A stretch of DNA of 50,189 bases from Clostridiales bacterium 1_7_47FAA (GCA_000155435.1 DS990261.1:593756-643944), one strand, 5' to 3'; numbered from the stretch's first letter, positions 1 through 13,700 are shown. Notes: generated by a model from the sequence alone, not told the origin. Translations and numbers: made by a program.

Positions 1-70
1 TGAAAATTAAGACAGAGAATGGGAGGTGAATTAGAGGTGAATTAGAGCGGGAGAAAAATTAAAGTTGGTC

Positions 71-127
71 TTGACTTGGGGATTGCAGATGTGCTATTCT
101 ATATTCATTCACACAGAGTTCTCTGTG
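71..127 (+). promoter_or_regulatory. Candidate promoter with operator-like dyad
   Basis: TTGACT (71-76) and TATTCT (95-100) are separated by 18 bp. The perfect dyad CACAGAG-TT-CTCTGTG (112-127) begins about where transcription would start. The 2-bp centre is too short for a good RNA hairpin, so a protein-binding site fits better. No convincing reading frame follows; the next feature downstream is the 16-bp repeat array. Confidence 0.35.
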
Positions 128-224
128 GAAGTTTCTTTGGAACAAGGGATTGTTTCATTTGGCTGGCCGGTTCGGCTGTTATTCGCATTGTTATGATAAA
201 AGAATAGGGGGATGAAGGGAGGAG

Positions 225-474
225 AAGGTCTGTGAATTGGCAGGTCTGTGCGGTGACAGATTTGTGTAATGGTATGTATGGCGGCAGGCTTGTACAGCGG
301 TAGGTTTATGCAGTGTCAGGTTTATGCAGTGGCAGGTTTATGCAGTGTCAGGTTTATGCAGCGTCAGGTTTATGCAGCGTCAGGTTTATGCAGCGTCAGG
401 TTTATGCAGTGGCAGGTTTTTGTAGTGGCAACCTATGTAGTGACAATTTGAGGCTATGGCAATTTGCGTTATGG
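225..474. repeat. 16-bp minisatellite, about 15 units
   Basis: Units of the form CAGGTTTATGCAGTGT run head to tail. Eight units between 301 and 428 are nearly identical, differing mainly at the fourteenth and last positions (tg/cg, t/g). The flanking units at 225-300 and 429-474 are progressively diverged, and a few have lost one to four bases. Because 16 is not a multiple of 3 the array stays open in more than one frame and yields short spurious reading frames, which I do not call as genes. Confidence 0.85.
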
Positions 475-854
475 TATTATGTGTTGCCTGGCTTATATTC
501 GATGAATCTAATCTATCTTTCGATGTCGTATTAAAATCTATAGATTTCATATTTTTTCTGAATAGTATTTCCATGTATGTAAATGAACAGGGCAGGTATA
601 TAGGGAATTGCAAAGAGAACAGAACCTTGACAATAGATGTTTTCAATCGTGTGTATGGAATGGCGGCTGTGGCTGTTTACTTTTTTCTTTATTAGGCGCA
701 TTCCGTTTTCTTGGATTGAAAATGAATAAAAGATGCCATAGATGCGCAGTTGGTTAGTTTATTCATAAAACAATATATAAGGGTACTTATTGTGAGAGGA
801 TAATGTGCGGTATGAAGTTGATTCATCTTTTGAAAATGAAGGGAGGATAGGATT
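475..854. other. Non-coding, AT-rich leader region
   Basis: I see no supportable gene here. The stretch separates the minisatellite from the CAP-domain gene and presumably holds that gene's promoter, but I found no clear -35/-10 pair. The only firm signal is the ribosome-binding site GGGAGGA just before the ATG at 855. Confidence 0.5.
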
Positions 855-1685
855 ATGGTAAAACGTCTGGCGGTATTAACCGTGATGGCAGCAATGATAA
901 TGGCAGCGCCGGTCTATGCGGGGCAGTGGATGAAGGACGGCAATGGCTGCTGGTGGCAGAATGATGATGGGGGTTATCCATTTTTGACATGGGCCTGGGT
1001 TGATGGGAACCACGATGGGATTGCGGAGAATTATTGTTTTGATGAAAACGGTTATCTGTCATTAAACCCGGTTGACCAGGGGATAACGGTTAATGGGGAT
1101 GGAGCAGCGCTGTATGATGGCGAGATATGCATAACCGTATTACCTGACGGCAAAGATTATTATCCGGGCATGGCAATCAATGGGGGGCGGGCTGATTGGG
1201 CATCTGATTCGGTTCCAATCAATGATTTAGAAAGCCAAATAGCGGAAACCAGGACGGCCCTATCCAGCCAAGCCAATCCTTTGGAAGCCATAGACCCTTA
1301 TGAACTGGCATATGGGATTGTGGAATTAGTAAATGAAGAAAGGGAGTCCAGGGGCAGGAATGCATTGGACATGAATGATGAATTGATGGAAAATGCAAGG
1401 ATGAGGGCTGAGGAGATAAACGGGACCTTCTCCCATACCAGGCCCGATGGAAGATATTATGATACAGCGATAACGGTAACACATTCCTCGTCAGGGGAAA
1501 ACTTAGCCGGACGCGGTTATTTGAATGCACATACGGTCTATGATTTTGCAAAGAAAGTAGTGGATGGCTGGTTGAATTCTCCTAAGCATAAGAAGAACAT
1601 GCTGAATCCCAAATGGAAGGAGACAGGAGCAGGCGTATATATAACGGAGTATGGATATGATGTGTCCCAGTTATATATAAAATAA
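855..1685 (+). CDS. Secreted CAP/SCP-domain protein with cell-wall-binding repeat
   Basis: A 276-residue exported protein. Residues 1-22 form a signal peptide ending in VYAG. Residues 23-70 are an aromatic, Gly/Asp-rich stretch (GQWMKDGNGCWWQNDDGG, then a FDENGYL end) of the kind seen in clostridial cell-wall/choline-binding repeats. Residues about 150-276 form a CAP domain (CAP/SCP/PR1, PF00188 type), with the family landmarks FSHTRPDG, GENLAGRG and GWLNSPKHKKNML. Bacterial CAP proteins are secreted or wall-attached, and their molecular role is mostly unsettled. The start is set by GGGAGGA 5-8 bases upstream. A terminator-like hairpin separates it from the giant surface gene downstream, so co-transcription is uncertain, though both products act outside the cell. 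Confidence 0.88.
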   Translation: MVKRLAVLTVMAAMIMAAPVYAGQWMKDGNGCWWQNDDGGYPFLTWAWVDGNHDGIAENYCFDENGYLSLNPVDQGITVNGDGAALYDGEICITVLPDGKDYYPGMAINGGRADWASDSVPINDLESQIAETRTALSSQANPLEAIDPYELAYGIVELVNEERESRGRNALDMNDELMENARMRAEEINGTFSHTRPDGRYYDTAITVTHSSSGENLAGRGYLNAHTVYDFAKKVVDGWLNSPKHKKNMLNPKWKETGAGVYITEYGYDVSQLYIK

Positions 1686-1713
1686 TATTTACCAGATGAT
1701 AAATGATGATTGA

Positions 1714-1760
1714 AAGAACTATGGCGCTGTTTTTAATGGACAGTCCATGGTTCTTTTATT
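1714..1760 (+). terminator. Intrinsic terminator or attenuator
   Basis: An 11-bp stem, AAGAACTATGG (1714-1724) with CCATGGTTCTT (1745-1755), has one G-U pair, a 20-nt loop and a following T-rich tract. It lies between the CAP gene and the giant adhesin, ending just before that gene's AGGAGG ribosome-binding site at 1762-1767, so it could terminate the first gene or attenuate the second. Confidence 0.6.
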
Positions 1761-1778
1761 TAGGAGGAAGAGTATAAA

Positions 1779-4700
1779 ATGAAATGGATTAAGAGTTTAA
1801 AGCGTCCCTTATCCTTATGGCTGACAGTGGTATTCCTGCTGTCATCCATCATGGTTTCATTATCAGTCAAAGCTGCTGATATGGATGTAGCCAATATCAT
1901 TCCCAGATATTATGTTTTTCAGGGAAAACCACTGAATGTATTTGGAAAAACGCATAATTCCATGAGTTTTTATCAGGTCGGTTCGGCATACGGCGGCGCC
2001 ACATTCTGCCTAGAACCAGGAAAAAAGTTGTGGGATGGAACCGCTTGCGCATATACGCGGTATGAGGTCCAGCCAGGCCAGACGGTTCCGTATATCGGTT
2101 CATTTGAACGGTATTTATCCATGGTGCTGGCATATGAATGGCTGTTATGGGAAGGGCCTTTCCCGGACGCATCCCGCTATGGTGTGGTGCAGGTATATTA
2201 TTGGGGCTGTCTTGCTGGATACGAGGATGACTGGGATGCTCAGGAACAGGCCATGGAAAAGTTTGCCGCTGTCATGGGCAATCCTGGGGTCATGACATAT
2301 TACCAGAGTATGAAGGATTCCATTATTCAGGGTATGGATGATTATGATGCAGGCAATGGGACCCTTCCGTCATGGAATGGTTCCAGGCAGGGAATGTCCC
2401 TGAAAGAAGGACATTATGAACTGACCTTGGATATAAGTACATGCCGTCAGCTGGGAAATACCACCTGGACATTTCCTGATACCTATTGGACTTACCAATT
2501 GTCAGAAGACGGAAACAGCATCACGTTCCAGTATGGAGGTTCACAGGAACCGAAAGGAACCATAACCTCAGCTGATGTACCAGGTATAGATAACAAATAT
2601 TTCGCCTATATTTTTAACCCACCGTCAGGACTGCAGGTACAGATGGGTAGATTGGATTTAGGCCATAGCCCATCCAGTGCATCCTTTGAGGTGGAACCGG
2701 ATGCACCGGGTAGCGCTAATGGTGGACCGCAACTTGAATTATACCGCCATTCTGAAACATTTGAGAGCAACTATAACATAGACCTTGAAAAGTATTGTGC
2801 TGAGACCAACCAACCATTGGAAGGAACTGCTTTCTATATCTGGGAAGATATTGATTTTTCTCAGATAAATACAGACGGATATATGGAGGGAGAGCCTGAT
2901 GGTTCCACAGGAGAAGTATATATAAACCGTATGTCGCCGGAGCCGGAAAGCAGCTATATCTGTGACACCATCAACACGGATACCAATGGTCAGGCCAGCC
3001 ATAGTGACGTCAGGCAATACAATTACAGTAAGACTTATTGTATGGGCCATCCTGCGCCGGAGTGGATTGAGTGTGACCATGAGGGCGGGGATGGAGAAGA
3101 TGAAGGCGATGGGGAAGACTGCAGCTGCGATGAAGAAAATGAACGCCTGCGTCAGCAGTGGATGGCAGAGCAGGAGTTGTGTGCAGCCACTTGTGATTTC
3201 CATGTGCAGAATGAAAATGAGGATGACCATGGCCAGAATCCGAAAGCCATGCAGGCCATGCTGGCAGACCGGGACCAGACCTATGAGAATTATATCAATC
3301 TGGAATACAGTTATCATCTGCAGGAAAAAACTGCCAGGACTGGCTATATATTACATGGATTACATAATGATGACAAAGAGATAGAGACCGTGATTCTTAC
3401 CTCAGCCCAGGCTGGCGGGAATGTGGTAACCGGATATTATAAAGCTGGCATGGTTAACCGTATGCTGGATCCGATATATCATGCAGTGGATAGGATGAAC
3501 AGCTTACGGTTTTATACGTATCCGGCACCGGAAGCGCGGGAGCAGGATGTGGATGAACTGAGAAGCATTGTGAATGTAATGGAAGAAAAAGATGAGAAAA
3601 AAGCTGTTGGAACTGAAATGACCGGAGAGGATGTCACCAAAGAGAGCGGCATTGCTGGGAGTGAAGGCCAGGCTGGCGGGGAAAATGGAAACGGAAATCA
3701 GGGAACTGGGGAAGATGGAAGCGGAGGCCAGGGAAGCGGCGAAACTGGAAGCCAGGGAGGCGAAGAAAGCGGAAGTGGGAATCAGGGAACTGGATTAAAT
3801 GGAAACGGAAGCCCGGGAACCGAAGGAAGCGGAAGCCCAGGAACCGGAGAAAGCGGAAGTCCAGGAATCGGAGGAAGCGGAAGCCCAGGAACCGGAGAAA
3901 GTGGAAGCCTGGGAACTGGAGGAAGTGGAAGCCCGGGAACGGAAGGAAGTGGAAGCCCAGGAACGGAAGGAAGCGGAAGCCAAGGAACCGGAGAAAGTGG
4001 AAGCCCAGGAACCGGAGAAAGCGGAAGCCTGGGAACCGGAGAAAGCGGAAGCCCAGGAACGGAAGGAAGCGGAAGCCAAGGAACCGGAGAAAGTGAAAGC
4101 CCAGGAATCGGAGAAAGCGGAAGCCAGGAAAACGGAGAGGGCGGAAGTGGAGGCCAGAGAACCGGAGAAAGCGGAAGCCAGGGAGCCGAAGAAAGTGGAA
4201 ATCAAGGAACCGGAGGAAGCGGAAGTCAGGGAACCGAAGAAAATGGAAGTAGAAATCAGGGAACCGGGGAAAATGAAAACGGAAGCCAAGGAACCAGATC
4301 TAGCGGAAGCGGAGGCCAGGGAGCCGAAGCAAACGGAAATGGAATCCTGGAAACAAAAGAAAATAGAAGTGGAAACAGATATCAGGCAACCGAAGAAAAT
4401 GGAAGCAGAAGCTTGAGAACCGGGGAAATGGAAAGTAGCAGATATGGTACCGAAGAAAGCCGAACCCCTGCAATTGAGGTAATCGGAACCTCAAAAATGA
4501 ATAAAACCAACAGTGATATGCAAAGCGCTGTCCAAGAATCAGGAGGTTTCAACAATGAAAATCAGGATGTCCAGGATTCCGGAATTAAAGGTCACAATAC
4601 CCCAGATCATCAAAATAAAAGTGAGGATACCGGAGTTCCCAAGAGCGAAAATCATAACAACACGCATTCCAAAGATAAAAATTATGTTGCCGGAACTGCC

Positions 4701-7700
4701 GTGAGTAAAAGTCATGACACAATGAACCTCAGGGATAACACACAGAATCCCATCAGACTCGCATACAAAAGTCAGGAAATACCTGCGGTTTCAAAAACAG
4801 CCCGAGCCAAGACCATCCTGTCATCCTCCATTGCAACGGATAACAACGCATCATCAGAATCAAGGGATGATATGATGATGGATGAAGATGAGGAATCGGA
4901 TGAAGATGAGGAAGACCAGAGAGACCAGGGAGAATCCTATGAAGCGTATGAATATATAAGAAACCCCATCCAGACATCAATTGAAACAGACATAAGCCTT
5001 GCGGAACAAAACCCGGAACCACAGGATAAAGAGAATGCGCTGACACGTTTTCTGACGTCGCTATTCGCCCATGAGGACGATGACACCATATCAGGCTCCC
5101 TTCCCGGCTTCCTGGAAGACAGTCTGGATTCCATGGATGTTTCAGCCTATGGGAACCCAGGGCACATCCTCTACACCTTCAAGGTGTGGAATCACCGTAC
5201 GGAAGGACGCATTCATATTAATAAACGTGACCTGGAACTGTATAAGGCGGATATTGACAGCAGCTTTGGGCAGACCCAGGGCGATGCAACCCTGGAGGGC
5301 GCCGTATATGGTCTGTTTGCGGCCCAGGACATCATCCATCCGGATGGAAAGTCAGGTGTCATATACAATCAAAACGATATAGTGTCAATTGCCACAACAG
5401 ATAAGAACGGGGATGCCTCGTTCCTGACCTGTACGGAGAAACCTGCAACCCGCCAGGACGGGCACGGCAACATAAAGCCGCCGGAAGGAAACACCGGGTC
5501 AGGGAACCTGTATAACGGCTCAACCATCACCTCATCCAGTGAAGGATTTGGGACCTTCACATATCCGGATAATGCAGAGGTCAATGGCAATCAATGGATA
5601 GGACGGCCACTGCTCCTGGGAAATTATTATATAAAAGAACTGAGCCGTTCCGAGGGATACGAATTGTCTGTTAACGGCATTTCCCTTGCAGAAAGTAACC
5701 GCACGCAGACCGGAATGACCACGGTAAGGGAAGCAGGGAAGGCCTGGATAGCAGGCGGACTTTCTGATTATAACAACATGAATGCAGACGGTTCCTGGAA
5801 TGAGTTCATAGTGGAAAACTATAAGACAGAAAACGGTTATGACATCATTATCAGCGGCTATCCTGCAGGCACTGATTTTTACCGTGTGGATACAGAGCGC
5901 AGGAATGAAAGTGAACAGATTATTACAGGAAGTTCCCTTCAGCCCAAATTGGATGAACATGGAAATCCGGTCTATCAGACCGCCAAGGGAGGGGAATACA
6001 AAATAGGCCCGGATGGAAATCCGCTCCTTAAGCCGGATACATCCACGGACAGCAGTCCGGATAAACAGCTTCCCTATGGGGAAATCCTTTACTACCGCTT
6101 CCGGACGGCCCCTTATCCAAGTGGTACGGCAGCGCCGGATGACATGAGCCAATGGGGGCAGCCCATTGATGCGGATTACCTGGCCGGACAGGTAAATGAA
6201 ATGTTATCCCAGCTAAAGTACAAGCCTGTCATGGATGAATCCCCCTGGATTAACCTGAACCTGTCCGGGAATACCAATGCCCTGGCAGCTGCGGAAATCC
6301 TTGATTGGTTTACCGCCCACAACTTTTATGACTGCGGGGCCGTGGATTCCATTTATCATAAAGATGGGGCATATTATGCCCGCCTGCGGTATGACTATTC
6401 AGCATCCGGTGAGGATTACCCGGCCATATACGATTTTGCGAACCAGCGTCTGTATGTCCAGAAAAAAGCTGCCGTGGATGGAGGCCCGGCTGACCAGGTA
6501 AGGTACTGGATTGAATATCAGAAAGGCGGATTCAATTTATCGGGCAAAACCGTATCCATCAAAGAAAAAATGGCAATTACCCACAAAATCACATATGGAG
6601 AGGATATAGAAAAACAGATTGAAACCATATATCAGCCCATCTATGAGACATATGGAAAGGGGGAAATCCTGAAAGACAGTTCAGGGAACCCCATCCCTGT
6701 CATGGAGCGGATATTTAACTATGCAGAGGAGGTAGTAACACATGACTATGAGCAACTGGTGCCATTGGAAGCAATCTATGACGCAGGCACAGGCAGATAC
6801 TCAATCCATGTGGAAAATACAACAGATTGGGATAGGATTACACGGTCTGTGAGGACTGTATACCGGGCAGTTACGCCCAGGAAAACCATTGACCATAATG
6901 GAATGGAAATGCCCTATAACCAGTATCTCACCGATATAGCAGGAGCGGGTGTCAGTACATATGCAACCCTTCCGGTCATGGAGCCGGGCAGCTATATGGT
7001 GGCCAAGGCACTGTTTTACCCTGGCCAGACCCAGCCTGTACAGGATGGGGATACCGGAACCAGACCAATCCAGGTCCTGCAGCGGGTCATCAAGCAGTCC
7101 GTCAAAGTCACGAAAGATATTTCACAGACATCGTATGATGGGGTGAACACATATGGTTCCCTGCATAATGACCCTCTGACCGTATTTCTGGGCCTGTTTA
7201 ATGGCGGTAACAGTTCCCAACAGGGCGCGAAGATATTGAACCAGTTTAAATTTAAGGCATATTTAAAAAGCAACCTGGAACATATTTATGTGGATGAGTC
7301 AGGAACCATTATTTCCCAATACATAGGAAGGGATGACTTCAGGGGTGACGTACAGAAAATCTATCTGCCGCCCATGGATGGTAGCGGACGCCGTCTGCTG
7401 GAACCAATGGACGGAGCCACGGATGGAACATATAACTATACAAAATTCTTTGATGCCATGTATGCAGCAGACAAAAAGACCCGGGAAGGTTATCCGGCCG
7501 CAGTGCTCAGGCAGTTTGCGATTGATTACTACGACATAGATGGATATAAGAAGGAAATACTTGCCGCAGAACCTGGGTTAAACAGTGATACGGCCTATGA
7601 AAAAGCGCTTCTGAGGGCAGAGGGAGAGGCTGCCGCTTATCTGGATATCTTTACAGGTCTGGACAGCTGCCTGGCAATTGCCTGGGATAAGGATCCGGGC

Positions 7701-10700
7701 GGAGGTGCGGACGGTGACAGGACCACGCTGCAGTGCAATACAAAGAATGGAAAGGATGATTACTACAACCATTCCATCATGCTCCCCTATGGCACCTATG
7801 TCATAGCGGAACAGACACCGGAGGATGTGGATAAAGAGCTGGCAAATCGGCATTTTAATAAGGATTATCCCAAGGAAATCACCCTGCCCTTTGTTCCGGA
7901 TATAAGCCAGGACGCCAATACCGGTGAAACAGATGTCAACGACCAGACAGGAAGCCCTTATTACAGGTATGACAGCGCAGATACCCCGGAGGAATTGATA
8001 AGAAAGTACAAAATACGCTTTAATGAGGAAACCCATATCATCCAGGCACATGGACAGGACGGTGATTTTGAAGTATATAAATATGGCCTGGACCGGGATA
8101 GCAGACCCGGACACAGCCTTACATCCACAAAGCCCTGTCATCCGGAATATATGGATGGGAAGAATGACACTGTAAAAGCCTATTATCATGGATACACATC
8201 CCAAAGTGAGGATGCCGGGATGATGGACAACGTGGTCTATGACGGATATGAGACGGACAGCGGCCAGATGGAGGTAAGGGACAATGTACTTACAATGTCC
8301 GGAATGCAGACAGCCATTGACGGAAAGTTTGCGTCCATGCTGGTGCCCTGGACCGTGCTGGCCCCGGCAACGGACCGGGTGAACCCGGATAATGGGAATG
8401 TGGAGACACTTGTCCCGTCAGGAAGCGGGGAAGATTTTAATTTTGTTGCATTTGCCCAGGAGGATTTTGAAGATGCATATTACCGTTCCAGGCTGCGGAT
8501 TGAAAAGCTGGACGCGGAGACAGGGGACAACATTCTCCATGACGGCGCTTTGTTCCGGATTTACGCTGCCAAACGTGATGTGGCTAAAAGCGGCATGAAT
8601 ACGGTTGCCGGGACAGGTGATGTGCTGTTTGGGGAGGCGGTGGACTGGGAAGGAAACACCGTGGTGGATGCGGACGGTAATAAAATCATGTATCCAAGGG
8701 TCGGACAGGACAATGGGGCAGAGGATGACCTGCCCATCCGGTTGGATAAGGAGGGAATCCCCCAATATGATGAGAGCCAGTTAATCAGGCAGGAAGATAA
8801 GGATGGAAATGAGACCGGCATTTTCAGGGCTTATTCCACCATCCGGGAGATAATCAAGGACGGACAGGTGCAGAAAGTCCCGGTTGGATATATTGAAATG
8901 TATCAGCCCCTGGGTGCGGGCGCTTATGTACTGGTAGAGGTCCAGGCCCCGGAGGGTTACACCCGGAGCCGACCGGCAGCCTTTGAGATATACTCGGATG
9001 ATGTGACTTACTACAGGGAACAGAGGAATGCAGACGGTACAACCAGTGGCTGGGAACCGCGGACAGCGGAAAAATACCAGTATGCAGTCCCGGTATCCGG
9101 TGAGACAGACAAATTCCATACAGAGACAGTAAGCCAGGTAAAGGTGGAGGATTATCCGTCCAGGCTGGAACTATATAAAGTGGAAGACGGGGACTCTTTG
9201 GTTGGGAACCGGAACATCCTCCAAAAGACAGACGCCCAGGGAAGGACGGAGCTTAGCGGTGGTTTTGACCGTAATATCACGGTCAATGATGAAGGCGACC
9301 TGCTGGTCTATCAGGTTCACGGGCGTAAGGAGAAGCTGGAGGCCAGGGGTGATGTGAGGGACATTTCCTTTGATGCTGAAAGCGGGGATTGGTATGGATA
9401 TGTGACAAAGGAATTGGATGAATTTTCAGAACATATTATAGAGGGCAGTGAGAAGCTGTTAAAGTCCATGGCAGGCGTAAAGCCGCTCTATCAGATGGAT
9501 GGAACTTTTACCGGAAAAGGCATCCGGTTTGACATACCCGTGTCAGGCGCCAGGCTCTCACTTTACAGGGCCGTGGAGGTAGAGAAGCTTGCTGAACATA
9601 CGTATAAAGGGATAACGGTTTCAATGGAAAATGGTAAGGTAACAGGTATAGAGGATACAAATACAGGCACCCACAGGGAAATCCGCATAACCGGGCAGGA
9701 CAGCGGACCAGCCGGGGCGGATGTATGGGACACGGTCATTGTGCCGAATGAACCGGTCAGCCTGTATTACTATGACCTTGACCAGACCGCCACAAGGCCA
9801 GGCACGGCTGCAGACCAGCTGTCCGTGTTGGACGGGCAGGGCAACCATCTGTGCTATGCGGATTCTAGGTCCGGCATGGCCTATGTCTATGACGATTATG
9901 GCCGCATGCTGGCCTACACCGCGGATGAGGAGGGGAACAAAGAACTGGTAAAGTCCATCCAGGTGGTGGATGACGGAACCGGGACCGGACAGACCATTTA
10001 TGAGGACAAGACCACAAAAGATGATGAAAATGGCCTGCCGGTTTACTATACGGGCGGAAATGTGGTCACAAAGGAAGAATCCTGGATAACAGATAGCAGC
10101 ACGGATTCCCATGGAAATGACGAGACCGCCGGGGCTGTCCACTCCATTGCGCGCCTTCCTTTTGGGGCGTACATCCTTCAGGAGGAACGGGTTCCGTATG
10201 ACCAGGGATATATCCAGTCAAAGCATATGGGACTGGTGCTTCATGACACGGATGAGGTACAGAAATATTTTATGCAGAATGAATATACCAAGACAGCATT
10301 TGCAAAAATAGACGTGCGCACCCAGAAGGAAATCCAGGGCGCTGTCATGACACTATACCGTGCCCGGCTCAATGGGGACGGAAGCCCGGTTCAGGGAGAA
10401 AACGGACGCTATGAAAAGGGCGGTGTGTACGCCAGCTGGATAAGCGGATGCAGGTATGATGACGATGGGAACCTGGAACTGGATGGGAACGGCCAGCTAA
10501 TCCCAACCACACAGCCTCACTGGATTGACCATATCCCCATTGGGTTTTATGTTCTGGAAGAGACAGCATGTCCTTATGAACAGGGCTATGTGCAGTCGGC
10601 ACAAGTCAATATCCATGTAACAGAAACTGGCGATGTCCAAAGCTTTGAGATGGAAGATGATTTTACCGCTGTTGATATCTGGAAATACGACACACAGAAC

Positions 10701-13700
10701 AACGATACCATTTACAAAGACAGTGAGGCGTACCTCACATTGTACCGTGCCCGCCTGGATGATAAGGGATATCCGCTGATTGAGGATGGCCTGCCTCAAT
10801 ATGATGCAGAGGCAAGCATATTTACATTCCGTGCAGCCACGTATCAGGATGGACAGGAGGTAGCTGCAACCGGAAGGGTAACACCGGATGCAGGAGGAAA
10901 CCATGCAATCATGAAATATGATTATGATTTCCGTCCAATCCCCAATACCTATCAGGGCCGTTATTATTACACGGAAAATGGAACCACACGTCTTGAATAT
11001 CTCCCGGTGGGATACTACGTCCTTACAGAGTCAAGTAATCCGGAGGGATATGCCACGTCAGGTCCAATCCTGATAACCATTGAAGACATAGGCCATCTGG
11101 AGAGGATACAGTACGCCCGGATGGGTGACGAACCTTTGAAAATGGAGGTTTCAAAGGTAAATGTCACTGGCGGAAAGGAAGTCCATGGGGCAAAACTCAC
11201 TGTCTATCCGGTGGATGACAAGGGGAATATCCCTGATACACCGTTGGTTCTCCACCAGCCCACAAAAGAAGGCGGATATCAGGATATAGAAGCAGTGTGG
11301 GTCAGCGGTCTGGATGGAAGATACACCCGGGAAGACCAGACAGAAGGCAGGATTCCGGAGGGATTTATGCCAGGGGACTTAAAACCCCATCTCATAGAAT
11401 ATATACCGGAAGGCGATTATATATTAAGGGAAGAGACAACTCCATATGGCTTCCTTCAGTCGGTGGATGTACCCTTCACAGTTACCGACACAGGGATAAT
11501 CCAGAAAACAGAGATAAGGGACGAAATACCGGATGGAATCCTTGAGATAATCAAAAGTGATACGGACCGTCCAGATGAAAAGCTGTCCGGAGTTGAATTC
11601 CAGTTAACCAATCAGACCACGGGAAGAGTCTGTGAAACCGTAATGACTGACAGCCGGGGACAGGCCCGGTTCCGGCCACAGCCTATTGGTTACATGGACC
11701 GGGAAGGAAATTTCCAACCATACACCTATGTGTGCAGGGAAACCAAGGCGGCAGCCGGACATATGCTGAACCTGAAGCCATATGAATTCCAGTTCGAATA
11801 CATGGATGAGGGCACCCCCATAATTGTGTTGGATTATCATCCATCCAATGATTCCAACCGCGTGGTTACGGATAAGCTGCTGGGAGACACCGGGGAAATG
11901 CTGGAAGGTGCAGTACTGCGCATTGAGCGGAGGAAAGACGGGGAATCAGAGGGCTGGGAGACAATAGACCAGTGGACAACCGGACGGCAGGGACATTTCA
12001 CCAGGGATTTACAGGCCGGGGATTACCGTCTCATGGAGATGGAAGGACCGGAGGGCTTTAAAATCCTGGCTGAGCCAGTGGAATTTACCATAACAGACGG
12101 CATGGAGGAAGTCCTTCACCTGAAGATGCGGAACTATTCGACAATAATAGATATCTGTAAAATAAAAGACGGGACCAACATGCTGCTTGCAGGCGCCAGG
12201 CTCCGGCTGATTCGAAAGGATAGCGGTGAAATCATACAGGAATGGACGTCGGAGGAGTCAGGAGGCCGCAGATTCCATGGTCTTGAGCCGGGAACCTATA
12301 TCGTTCATGAAATCCAGGCACCGCCAGGCTATAAAAAAGCAGAGGACATGGAAATCACAGTAACGGACAGCAATCATACCACCCAGATATTCTATTATGC
12401 CAACCGTACCGCTTCCTCATCCGGCGGCGGAGGCGGCACGCCGAAACCAAGACCGGAATATATTTCCTTTAAAAAGACAGATACTTTAGGAAACGCAGTG
12501 GGAGGGGCGCAGTTCACCTTCTATGACCAGCAGGGAAATATAATCGGGACATCTGTAAGCGACTCCAATGGAAGCTTCCGTATAAAGAAACCAGCAGACG
12601 GCACCTATACATTCAAGGAAACCAAAGCGCCGTCAGGGTATGCGCTGAATCCGGCAATTTACAGTTTTACGGTAAACGGCTCTGACATTATCCGCGGCGA
12701 CTATCAGATTGTGAATCAGGATATCCGTATCGATATCACGAAGCTGGATGGCGATACAGGACAGCCCCTGGAGGGAGCTGGCCTGCGTATACGGAATATA
12801 CAGGAACCGGACCAGGCAGTATTTGACGGAGTGACGGATGTAAACGGAATAGTCACATATCATCCAACAGGGCCAGGAACATTTTCCATAAGCGAAGTGA
12901 CGGCGCCGGGAGGATATACGGCAACAGATACCAGCTATGAGTTTACTGTGGACAGTGACGGCCAGGTACGGGGGAATACCACCCTCTATAACTGGAAGGA
13001 AAAAATACCGGAAAAACGGATAGGGAAGATTACGGCCGTATATAAGGTTAAAAGCAGGTTTGGAAATGGTACCTTCCATTTTGGGACCGGTCCAAAGCAT
13101 AGGGTTCAGACGGGAGATAATATGCCTGTTTTTGCTGTGGCTATCCTTGGAATCTTCTGCCTGATTGGTTTTGCTGTCAGTTTGTATGTAAAAAAGGGAG
13201 CGAAATGGTCACGTGGAAAAAAGACGGCGGAGGTCATCCTGATTTTAATCCTGACAGGACTTATATTACCGTATGACAGTATGGCGGCACAGCAAGGAGA
13301 AGAGGCCGTAACAATGGCTTCGGAAACCATCTATGTATCAGATGAAATCATATATCCTGGGATGGAGGCAGTGGAGCCGGTTCCGCAATCCGCCTGGATA
13401 TGGGCGCACGATGCAATAACGGGGCAGGACAGGAAGGTCCTGCTTCCCCTGTCAGATTATCATTTTTCAAATAAGCGATGGGAAAATGGTTTCCGGCTGG
13501 ATGTAACGGTCCTGGATTATGGGGCAGACGGATATCTGATGGAGGATGGCCTGGTTCAGTTTCAGGGAGAAGGATTCCCGGAATATCTGAAAGAAAGGCT
13601 TTTAGCCCAGGCCGGACTGGATAGCCAGGCATACAGGACAGGGCAGCTTCAATGGAAGGGGGAACCTTATGAAAAAGACGGCGTATGGTACAGGGATGTG

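Noticed and set aside
269-534. Two short open frames of repetitive Met/Gln/Val/Tyr sequence
   Set aside because: They are readings of the 16-bp minisatellite in different frames. No ribosome-binding site or codon bias supports them.
3807-4142. Direct repeats considered as a CRISPR array
   Set aside because: The units are contiguous and in frame with no unique spacers. The same holds for the 16-bp and 26-bp arrays.
3795-4416. Long alternative frames on both strands within the adhesin stalk
   Set aside because: The 24-bp repeat keeps all its frames open. The products are low-complexity shadows of the real coding frame, which is continuous through the region.
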